Below, piece after piece: positions 7,769 to 14,183 of a DNA stretch of 21,886 nt; within the stretch, counting starts at the first letter, position 1; each line of letters starts with the position of its first letter. Both the position numbers and the translations under genes were made by a program. The DNA lies in contig JASLDK010000077.1 of the NCBI GenBank assembly GCA_030145945.1, forward strand, positions 1 through 21,886, given 5' to 3'. Origin of the DNA: Nocardioides sp. GTDB taxonomy: Bacteria > Actinomycetota > Actinomycetes > Propionibacteriales > Nocardioidaceae. The notes below the pieces were generated by a model that saw nothing but the letters and a program-made list of their open reading frames with translations, searched no databases and was not told the origin of the DNA.

Positions 7769-8935
7769 TCACACGATGTTCAGTTCGGGGCGGATCTCGC
7801 TGTGCTGGAAGCGATCCGTGCTCAGGCCGGTGACGTCGACGAAGGGCGTGCGACCGAGGTACAGGTCGCGCATCACCTCGCCGACAGCAGGACCCATCAG
7901 GAATCCGTGGCCCGAGAACCCTGCGGCGTAGAGGAACCGAGAGACGCCGGCAGCCTCGCCGATGACGGCGTTGTGGTCGGGTGTCATCTCGTAGAGCCCG
8001 GCCCATCCGCTGGCCATGCCGACATCGACGAGCGACGGCGTACGACGCTCCAGGGCTGTCGCGAGTCCGGGCAGCCAGCTGTCGGACCGCGTCAGCTTGT
8101 AGCCGGGGGTCTCGTCGGGGTCGGACATGCCGACGAGGAGACCGCGGCCCTCACGATGGAAGTAGTAGGACGTGCCGAAGTCGATCGTGAACGGTGTGTC
8201 GTCGGCGATCCACGGTGTCGGGTCGGTGACCAGGATCTGTCGCCGCAGCGGGACGATCGGCAGGTCGATGCCCGCCCACGCACCGACGGTCTGCGACCAG
8301 GCGCCTGCCGTGCAGATCACGGCAGACGTCTCGATGCGGCCCTTGTCGGTCCGCACCCCGGTGATCTGGTTGCCGTCCACGTCGATGCCGCGAGCCTCGC
8401 ACTGCGTCATGATCCGCACTCCGCGCCGACGTGCGGCGGTGGCGTAGCCCAGGACGACGGACTCGGGGGTGCAGTGTCCGTCGGTCGGGGAGAAGGCTGC
8501 CGCCAGCAGACCGTCGGTGTCGATGAGGGGGGAGAGCGCCTTGGCCTCGGACGGGTCGATCATCCGGCTCGGGACGCCCAACTCGTTCTGCAGCCGCACA
8601 TTGCGCTCGAAGGCTGCCACGTCGTCGGGGGAGTCGAGCAGGAAGAGGTAGCCGACCTGGTGCAGGTCGATCTCCTGGCCGAAGCGTTCGCCGAACGACT
8701 GGAAGGTCTCGAGGCTGCGTGCGCCGAGGGCGATGTTGACCTCGTCGGAGAACTGGGCGCGAACACCTCCGGCAGCCTTGCAGGTGGACCCGGAGCCGAG
8801 CGTGTCCCGCTCGACGACGACGATGTCGCTGACACCTGCGGCAGCCAGCTCGTACGCCGTGGCGAGGCCCATGATGCCGCCGCCGATGATGACGATCTCT
8901 GCTCGGCCTCCGGGGGCTCCTCCGCTGGTGATCAC
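7769..8935 (-). CDS. FAD-dependent amino/imino-acid oxidoreductase (DAO / sarcosine-oxidase-like), candidate L-pipecolate oxidase
   Basis: 388 residues from GTG 8935. An ATG at 9046 would add 37 residues of atypical, low-similarity sequence and cover a palindrome, so I prefer the shorter form, although the GTG has only a close-set GGTGAG before it. The N-terminal Rossmann IVIIGGGIMG (14-23) binds FAD, and Glu42 (VVVERD) should contact the ribose. A GSGST...AAGGVRAQFS segment follows, and the C-terminal AAGFSGHGF (337-345) is the flavin-closing block of the DAO family. In the region where monomeric sarcosine oxidases attach FAD covalently through Cys, this protein reads GWAGLYEMTPD (310-320), so FAD is probably non-covalent, as in SoxB-like enzymes. 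Likely chemistry is oxidation of a secondary or primary amino acid to an imine. It is first in the operon, 26 bases before ALDH7, matching pipecolate to piperideine-6-carboxylate; sarcosine- or proline-type substrates remain possible. Confidence 0.82.
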   Translation of the reverse strand: MITSGGAPGGRAEIVIIGGGIMGLATAYELAAAGVSDIVVVERDTLGSGSTCKAAGGVRAQFSDEVNIALGARSLETFQSFGERFGQEIDLHQVGYLFLLDSPDDVAAFERNVRLQNELGVPSRMIDPSEAKALSPLIDTDGLLAAAFSPTDGHCTPESVVLGYATAARRRGVRIMTQCEARGIDVDGNQITGVRTDKGRIETSAVICTAGAWSQTVGAWAGIDLPIVPLRRQILVTDPTPWIADDTPFTIDFGTSYYFHREGRGLLVGMSDPDETPGYKLTRSDSWLPGLATALERRTPSLVDVGMASGWAGLYEMTPDHNAVIGEAAGVSRFLYAAGFSGHGFLMGPAVGEVMRDLYLGRTPFVDVTGLSTDRFQHSEIRPELNIV

Positions 8936-8973
8936 CTCACCATCGTCGGGTCGCGCTGGATTGAGGACCAGCG

Positions 8974-8995
8974 AAGGATCGTGAACATGATCCTT
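8974..8995. promoter_or_regulatory. Imperfect palindrome, candidate LysR operator
   Basis: A 22-base inverted repeat with half-sites AAGGATCGTGA and ACATGATCCTT matches at 9 of 11 paired positions. It lies in the divergent region between the FAD oxidase start (8935) and the LysR start (9077). This is the usual place for a LysR-type recognition site controlling both directions. Site assignment is inferred from position and symmetry. Confidence 0.45.
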
Positions 8996-9063
8996 TAGAG
9001 ATGCTGATGCTCGGCGTGATCGAGCCGGTCGCTCGACCCCGGGCATCAGGCGTGCAGAGTCCC

Positions 9064-9069
9064 TACAGT
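9064..9069 (+). promoter_or_regulatory. Candidate -10 element of a leaderless LysR promoter
   Basis: TACAGT fits the actinobacterial TANNNT -10 consensus and ends seven bases before GTG 9077. Transcription would therefore begin at or next to the start codon. No Shine-Dalgarno sequence precedes the GTG, which agrees with leaderless translation. No convincing -35 element is seen. Confidence 0.45.
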
Positions 9070-9076
9070 CGACAGC

Positions 9077-10015
9077 GTGACCCTCAACCTCGTGCAGTTG
9101 GCAACATTGCGCGAGTTCGTGCGACGGGGCAGTCTGACGGCTGCGGCCGAGGCGCTGGGCTACACCGCGGGGGCGGCCTCACAACACATCACGGCCCTCG
9201 AACGAACGGTGGGTGTCCCCCTGCTTCGCAAGGCGGGTCGCAAACTCGCGCTCACCGAGGCCGGACGGGTTCTCGCCGAACACGCGGACCTACTCCTGAC
9301 GGCGGAGGCGCGTGCCGTCGAGGCCCTCGCCGAGAGTACGAACGCCGTGTCCGGCTCTCTCGTCGTCGGCACCTGGGGCAGCACTGCGGCTGCGCTGTTG
9401 GGCCCGGTGCTGACCGAGGCAGGCAGCCAGCACCCGCAACTGTCGATCCGGAGTCGCGAGATCGATGTGGATGATGCTGCGAAGGAGGTCTGGCTCGGTG
9501 ACGTGGATGCCGCCTTCGGCCTTGACTACGACGACGCACCGATGCCGCGCGATGGTCGGATCCGTGTGGTGAGGCTTCGCAGCGAGCAGTTCGCGTTGGC
9601 CGTCGGGACGACGCATCGTCTTGCGTCGCGGAAGTCGGTGAGCCTGCGCGAGCTGGCGGATGCGGACTGGATCCTCCCGACCGGCCGCACTGCCTATGGC
9701 ATCGCGTTACGTTCGGCCTGCCGCAAGCATGGCTTCGAACCGTGGGTTGCGCATGAGGTCACCGACACTGCCGCCACGATGGCACTCGCCGCGATGGGGT
9801 TGGGGGTCGCTCCGGTGACCGATCTGATGCTTCAGCTCAACCCAGCCGTGGAGATCAGTCGCATCCAGATCGAGGAGTCGATCGAGCGGCACATCGTCCT
9901 GATCCTTCCTGAGAGCATGCGGCCACACTCCGCACTGGCGGCCCTTGTGAAGGTGATCCGTCACGTGGTTGCAGGGTCACAGAGACATGCTGCCGTGCAT
10001 CCGTCCGGCCACTGA
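9077..10015 (+). CDS. LysR-family transcriptional regulator
   Basis: 312 residues, typical LysR length. The N-terminal helix-turn-helix spans about residues 5-60 (LATLREFVRRGSLTAAAEAL, then GAASQHITALERTVGVPLLRKAGRKLALTEAG), the strongly conserved LysR DNA-binding block. The remaining part (about 90-295) fits the LysR-type effector-binding fold. The start is GTG 9077 without a ribosome binding site, probably leaderless. It is transcribed away from the FAD oxidase operon with a 141-base shared control region that contains a palindrome, so it is the obvious candidate regulator of that operon. A pathway intermediate such as pipecolate or aminoadipate may be the effector; that is inference. Its last 39 bases overlap the converging mu-crystallin-like gene. 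Confidence 0.93.
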   Translation: MTLNLVQLATLREFVRRGSLTAAAEALGYTAGAASQHITALERTVGVPLLRKAGRKLALTEAGRVLAEHADLLLTAEARAVEALAESTNAVSGSLVVGTWGSTAAALLGPVLTEAGSQHPQLSIRSREIDVDDAAKEVWLGDVDAAFGLDYDDAPMPRDGRIRVVRLRSEQFALAVGTTHRLASRKSVSLRELADADWILPTGRTAYGIALRSACRKHGFEPWVAHEVTDTAATMALAAMGLGVAPVTDLMLQLNPAVEISRIQIEESIERHIVLILPESMRPHSALAALVKVIRHVVAGSQRHAAVHPSGH

Positions 10016-10927
10016 GAGGTCCTGCCAGGACATTCCCGTGCCCTTGAACACGCTCACGCCGTCCCCTGGCACGGTCAACTCGCCGAGCACCAGACTGCGA
10101 AGGGTGTGGAGTTCGCGCTCATCGAGTGCCCCGGAGTCAATGGCCTGGATGATCTCGCCTGCCTCGCGCAGCGCGGATGCCCGGGACTCGATCACGACCA
10201 GGCCGCGCGACATCGTCGTATCGTCCAGTTCACGCGCATCGGGCTCGTAGGCGCCGATGGCCACCACAGTTGTTCCTGGACGCAGCAGATCGCCGTCGAA
10301 CAGCGGCACCCGTGATGTCGTGCAACAGGCCACGACATCGGCCTCGGCCACCGTGTCGGCGCCGGCGGGTGAGGCTTCGATGCCCAGCTCGCCGCGGATC
10401 CTTTGGACCAGGTCGGCTACCGCCTGCGGTGATCTTCCCACCACGTCCACGCGCCGTAGCGGACGTATCGCGGCCAGGCTCCGGACATGGGCCCAGGCCT
10501 GGGCACCTGCCCCGAAGACGGCGAGTCGACCGGCATCGGGGCGGGCCAGGTGCCGTACGGCGAGGGCGGAGACAGCCGAGGTTCTCAGCGTGGTGAGGTA
10601 GGTGCCATCGAAGGTCGCGAGCGGCGTCAGGCTGTCGGCATCCATCAGGACGTAGACAGCCTGGATGAACGGCTTGCCGACAGCGGGGTTCGCGGCGGCC
10701 AGCGTGACCAACTTGAGCCCGGCGTAGGCGCCGAGCACGGTTGGCATCATGAGCAGAGTGCCTGCCGGCACCGAGGCGCTGGTCCGCATCAGGTCGAGCT
10801 CGGGATCGAAGCCGGTCCGAAGACTTGTCTCGAGAGCGTCGACGGCGTCGACGATCGTGCAGAGTTCGGCCATCTCCGGCGCCGACACGAAGGGCAGGTG
10901 CATGCCTGGACGATAGGTCTGGTTCAT
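9977..10927 (-). CDS. Ornithine cyclodeaminase / mu-crystallin family protein, candidate cyclic ketimine reductase
   Basis: 316 residues, usual for the family. Visible features are the substrate-side Arg48 (LMRTSAS) and Lys72 (GLKLV), DGTYLTTLRTSA (107-118) with Arg115, and the NAD(P)-binding FGAGAQAWAH (138-147). GAYEPDARELD (225-235) and the C-terminal SVFKGTGMSWQDL also fit. True ornithine/lysine cyclodeaminases have an essential Asp in a GGDCPGKTEL-like segment. Here the segment reads GAYEPDARELD, with Tyr at that place, and is much closer to the mu-crystallin form GASRPDWRELD. This favours reduction of cyclic ketimines (piperideine-2-carboxylate to pipecolate) or an alanine-dehydrogenase-like activity over cyclodeamination. 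No good ribosome binding site precedes the ATG at 10927. Met9 (10903), preceded by TATCGT six bases away, is an alternative leaderless start. Confidence 0.88.
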   Translation of the reverse strand: MNQTYRPGMHLPFVSAPEMAELCTIVDAVDALETSLRTGFDPELDLMRTSASVPAGTLLMMPTVLGAYAGLKLVTLAAANPAVGKPFIQAVYVLMDADSLTPLATFDGTYLTTLRTSAVSALAVRHLARPDAGRLAVFGAGAQAWAHVRSLAAIRPLRRVDVVGRSPQAVADLVQRIRGELGIEASPAGADTVAEADVVACCTTSRVPLFDGDLLRPGTTVVAIGAYEPDARELDDTTMSRGLVVIESRASALREAGEIIQAIDSGALDERELHTLRSLVLGELTVPGDGVSVFKGTGMSWQDLSVAGRMHGSMSL

Positions 10928-11064
10928 CCGCGCGCACCATGGTGGGGGACGTCGTGAGCATCAGAATCGCTCGCAGGAACGATCACCGACGCGGTTGCTC
11001 TGGAGGTGATGGAGCCCGTGTCGGCGGCGGTACGGTCGGTCCGCCGAAGGAAGAGAGACAACTG
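10928..11064. promoter_or_regulatory. Divergent intergenic region between the mu-crystallin-like gene and gcdH
   Basis: 137 bases separate the two divergent starts, so promoters for both genes should lie here. A TANNNT-type TACGGT at 11031-11036 is a possible -10 for gcdH, but no matching -35 is visible. GGAAGAGAG at about 11049-11057 is the gcdH ribosome binding site. Confidence 0.4.
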
Positions 11065-12255
11065 ATGAGCGTCCCCACGACACTTCCCGCCCTCGACCCC
11101 CAGGACCCTGCTGGGCTGGTCGACCTCATGAGCGCCGACGAGCGAGCCGTCGCCGGCTCCGTGCGCCAGCTCTGCGCGACCCACATCGATCCCTACGTCG
11201 CCGACTGGTTCGAGCGCGGCGAGCTGGCCGACATCCGCGGTCTCGCCAAGGAGCTCGGCGCCCTCGGGCTGCTCGGCATGCACCTGACCGGCTACGGCTG
11301 CGCCGGGATGTCGGCCACGGAGTACGGCATCGCCTGCCTGGAGCTCGAGGCATCGGACTCCGGCATTCGATCGCTCGTCTCGGTGCAGGGCTCGCTGGCG
11401 ATGTTCGCGATCTGGCGTTGGGGCAGCGAGGAGCAGAAGCAGGAGTGGCTGCCTCGGATGGCCGCAGGCGAGGCCATCGGCTGTTTCGGTCTCACTGAGC
11501 CCGACTCCGGCTCAGACCCGGGCAGCATGCGGACCCGGGCCGTTCGAGACGGTGACGACTGGGTGCTCGACGGTCGCAAGATGTGGATCACCAACGGCAG
11601 CGTCGCGGACGTCGCGATCGTGTGGGCACAGACGAATGACGGCATCCGCGGCTTCGTCGTACCAACTCAGACGCCGGGCTTCTCTGCTCCACTGATCAAG
11701 CACAAGCTCTCGCTGCGAGCGTCCGTGACCAGCGAGCTGGTCCTCGACAGAGTCCGCCTCCCGGCCGATGCGATGCTCCCGGAGGCCACCGGTCTGCGGG
11801 GCCCGTTGTCCTGCCTCAACGAGGCGCGGTACGGCATCGTGTGGGGCGCCATGGGCGCGGCCCGGTCCTCGCTCCACGCCGCGCAGGCGTACGCCGGCGA
11901 ACGGACGCAGTTCGGCAGGTCGATCTCGTCCTTCCAGCTCACCCAGCAGAAGCTCGCGGACATGTACGTCGAGTACACCAAGGGCGTTCTTCTCGCGTTC
12001 CACCTCGGACGGCGCAAGGACAGCGGCATGCTGCGTCCCGAGCAGGTGAGCTTGGGGAAGCTCAACAACGTGCGGGAGGCGGTGGAGATCTGCCGGACGG
12101 CGCGCACCATCCTGGGCGCCAACGGCATCTCGCTCGAGTATCCCGTCATCCGCCACATGAACAACCTCGAGTCGGTGCTCACCTACGAAGGGACAGTCGA
12201 GATGCACACCCTCGTCCTCGGTCAGGCCGTGACCGGACAGGCGGCCTTCCGGTGA
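11065..12255 (+). CDS. gcdH: Glutaryl-CoA dehydrogenase
   Basis: 396 residues from ATG 11065, which follows GGAAGAGAG. It is an acyl-CoA dehydrogenase that closely follows the glutaryl-CoA dehydrogenase subgroup. SGIRSLVSVQ (99-108) contains Arg102, in the place of the glutarate-carboxylate-binding arginine (Arg94 in the human enzyme). GCFGLTEPDSGSDPGSMRTRA (139-159) is the FAD/substrate block. LNEARYGIVWGAMGAAR, ERTQFGRSISSFQLTQQKLADM, and the C-terminal NNLESVLTYEGTVEMHTLVLGQAVTG with catalytic Glu375 follow. It oxidises and decarboxylates glutaryl-CoA to crotonyl-CoA, passing electrons to electron-transfer flavoprotein. Its stop overlaps the GTG start of the 3-hydroxyacyl-CoA dehydrogenase. 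The role in lysine (or glutarate) breakdown is established for the family. Confidence 0.93.
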   Translation: MSVPTTLPALDPQDPAGLVDLMSADERAVAGSVRQLCATHIDPYVADWFERGELADIRGLAKELGALGLLGMHLTGYGCAGMSATEYGIACLELEASDSGIRSLVSVQGSLAMFAIWRWGSEEQKQEWLPRMAAGEAIGCFGLTEPDSGSDPGSMRTRAVRDGDDWVLDGRKMWITNGSVADVAIVWAQTNDGIRGFVVPTQTPGFSAPLIKHKLSLRASVTSELVLDRVRLPADAMLPEATGLRGPLSCLNEARYGIVWGAMGAARSSLHAAQAYAGERTQFGRSISSFQLTQQKLADMYVEYTKGVLLAFHLGRRKDSGMLRPEQVSLGKLNNVREAVEICRTARTILGANGISLEYPVIRHMNNLESVLTYEGTVEMHTLVLGQAVTGQAAFR

Positions 12256-13112
12256 GCGCCTTCGAGCGGGTCGGCGTCGTCGGCGCGGGGCAGATGGGTG
12301 CCGGCATCGCCGAGGTGTGTGCTCGAGCAGGTCTCGACGTGATCGTCTGCGAGTCGTCGGTCGAGGCGACGGGTGCGGCAAGGAGTCGGATCGAGGCTTC
12401 GCTCGAGCGTGCTGCACGACGAGGAAAGCTCACCGACGAGACACGTGCTCGTGCGATGGCCGGGCTTGCGTACACGGCCGACATCGACGAGCTGTCCGAC
12501 CGTGACCTCGTGATCGAGGCGGTCTATGAGGACCCAGCCGCCAAACTCGACGTGCTTGCCCGGCTCGACAAGGTCGTGCCCGAGGGGGCGATCTTGGCAT
12601 CCAACACGTCCTCCATCCCGATCATCGACCTGGCAATGGTCACCGAACGAGCCGAGCGGGTCGTCGGCCTGCACTTCTTCAACCCGGTTCCGGTGATGCC
12701 ACTGGTGGAGGTGGTCCCCTCGCTGCGGACCTCGACCGACACGGTGGAAGCGATCACGGCGCTGGTGACGACGACCCTCGGCAAGCAGGTGATCTGCGCA
12801 AAGGACCGGGCAGGTTTCGTGGTCAACTCGCTGTTGATCCCCTACCTACTGACCGCGATCCGGATGCTCGAATCGGGCTACGCCTCGGCAGGCGACATCG
12901 ATGCCGGCATGCGCCTTGGTTGCGCTCACCCGATGGGTCCGCTGGAGTTGGCCGACCTGATCGGCCTCGACACCGTGAAGGCCATCGCCGAGTCGATGTA
13001 CGAGGAGTTCAAGGAGCCCACCTATGCCGCACCCGCGTTGCTCCTGCGGATGGTGAAGGCGCGGCAGTTGGGTCGCAAGGTCGGCATGGGATTCTTCGAG
13101 TACGCCGCATGA
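12252..13112 (+). CDS. 3-hydroxybutyryl-CoA dehydrogenase (FadB2/Hbd-like)
   Basis: 286 residues from GTG 12252, which overlaps the gcdH stop as GTGA. This length is usual for single-function 3-hydroxyacyl-CoA dehydrogenases. Motifs: GAGQMGAGIA Rossmann loop (11-20), Glu89-Ala90 end of strand, ASNTSS with Ser120, GLHFFNPVPVMPLVEV (139-154) with catalytic His141 and Glu153, and FVVNSLL with Asn192, followed by the helical dimer domain ending MGFFEYA. It interconverts 3-hydroxybutyryl-CoA and acetoacetyl-CoA with NAD(H). It acts after crotonyl-CoA made by GcdH has been hydrated. The crotonase needed in between is not in the window and must come from elsewhere. Confidence 0.92.
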   Translation: MSAFERVGVVGAGQMGAGIAEVCARAGLDVIVCESSVEATGAARSRIEASLERAARRGKLTDETRARAMAGLAYTADIDELSDRDLVIEAVYEDPAAKLDVLARLDKVVPEGAILASNTSSIPIIDLAMVTERAERVVGLHFFNPVPVMPLVEVVPSLRTSTDTVEAITALVTTTLGKQVICAKDRAGFVVNSLLIPYLLTAIRMLESGYASAGDIDAGMRLGCAHPMGPLELADLIGLDTVKAIAESMYEEFKEPTYAAPALLLRMVKARQLGRKVGMGFFEYAA

Positions 13113-14155
13113 CGGGCTACCGGATTGCCGTGATTCCCGGCGATGGCATCGGTCCGGAGGTCATTGCTGAGACTTTGAAGGTGCTTGACGCCGCTCCTGT
13201 TCCGGCAAAATTCGAGTTCACGCACTACGCACTGGGGGCTGAGCACTATCTGGCCACGGGGGAGGTGCTGCCCGACTCGGTGCTCGAGGAGATCCGGGGA
13301 CATGACGCGATCCTGCTCGGCGCGTTGGGAGGCCGACCCGGTGACCCCGCCATCCCGCCCGGGACCTTGGAGCGCGGGCTCCTGCTCAAGTTGCGCTTCG
13401 CGCTCGATCACTACATCAACCTGCGACCCTCCCGCATCTTCCCCGGCGTCGGATCGCCGCTCGTCGAGCCCGGGACGGTCGACTTCGTCGTCGTGCGCGA
13501 GGGCACCGAAGGCCCCTACACCGGCAACGGCGGTGCGCTTCGTGTCGGCACCCCCGCCGAGATCGCGACCGAGGTCAGCGTCAACACGGCGTTCGGTGTC
13601 GAACGGGTGGTGCGCGACGCCTTCGCCCGTGCGGCGAAGCGGGAGCGCAAGAGGCTGACGCTGGTGCACAAGACCAACGTTCTGGTGCACGCGGGCGCTG
13701 TCTGGTCACGGGTGGTGGACGAGGTGGCCGGGGAGTTCCCCCAGGTCACCGTCGACTATCTCCACGTCGACGCCGCGATGATCTTCCTGGTCACCGATCC
13801 GGCTCGCTTCGACGTGATCGTGACGGACAACCTCTTCGGCGACATCGTGACGGACCTGGCGGCAGCGGTCACCGGCGGCATCGGGCTGGCCGCCAGCGGC
13901 AACATCAATCCCGACTTGTCGGTGCCGAGCATGTTCGAGCCGGTTCACGGCTCCGCTCCCGACATCGCCGGGCAGCAGAAGGCCGATCCGAGCGCCGCGA
14001 TCTTGTCTGCAACGCTGATGTTGAGGCATCTCGGTCTCGATGACGCGGCCGCGAAGATCGAGGCTGCGGTCGCGGCCGATCTGGCTGCCGGAACAGGTGA
14101 CCGCAGCACGTCCTCGGTGGGCGATGCCATCGCCACGCGAGTTGCTGGGGACTGA
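13109..14155 (+). CDS. leuB: 3-isopropylmalate dehydrogenase (LeuB family)
   Basis: 348 residues from ATG 13109, overlapping the previous stop as ATGA. The whole length resembles the short actinobacterial LeuB type. IPGDGIGPEV (9-18), LERGLLLKLRF (87-97) with Arg96, NLRPSR with Arg106, VVREGTEGPYTGNGG (128-142) with Arg130 and Tyr137, VHKTNV with Lys188, Asp221, and VTDNLFGDIVTD (238-249) with Asp245 and Asp249 are all seen, then MFEPVHGSAPDIAGQ. It should oxidatively decarboxylate 3-isopropylmalate with NAD. The hydrophobic leucines at 91-93 fit isopropylmalate rather than homoisocitrate. Its place between fatty-acid-type genes and an amidohydrolase is unusual for a leucine biosynthesis gene, so a second copy with another 2-hydroxyacid substrate is possible. 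Confidence 0.87.
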   Translation: MTGYRIAVIPGDGIGPEVIAETLKVLDAAPVPAKFEFTHYALGAEHYLATGEVLPDSVLEEIRGHDAILLGALGGRPGDPAIPPGTLERGLLLKLRFALDHYINLRPSRIFPGVGSPLVEPGTVDFVVVREGTEGPYTGNGGALRVGTPAEIATEVSVNTAFGVERVVRDAFARAAKRERKRLTLVHKTNVLVHAGAVWSRVVDEVAGEFPQVTVDYLHVDAAMIFLVTDPARFDVIVTDNLFGDIVTDLAAAVTGGIGLAASGNINPDLSVPSMFEPVHGSAPDIAGQQKADPSAAILSATLMLRHLGLDDAAAKIEAAVAADLAAGTGDRSTSSVGDAIATRVAGD

Positions 14156-14183
14156 CGAAATGATGAGAAGAGGGGAGAGCGCG

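Noticed and set aside
9977..10927. True lysine or ornithine cyclodeaminase
   Set aside because: The expected catalytic Asp segment is replaced by a mu-crystallin-like GAYEPDARELD.
13109..14155. Homoisocitrate dehydrogenase feeding 2-oxoadipate
   Set aside because: The specificity segment LERGLLLKLRF has the hydrophobic leucines of isopropylmalate dehydrogenase, and the whole protein resembles actinobacterial LeuB. The context alone is not enough to overrule this.
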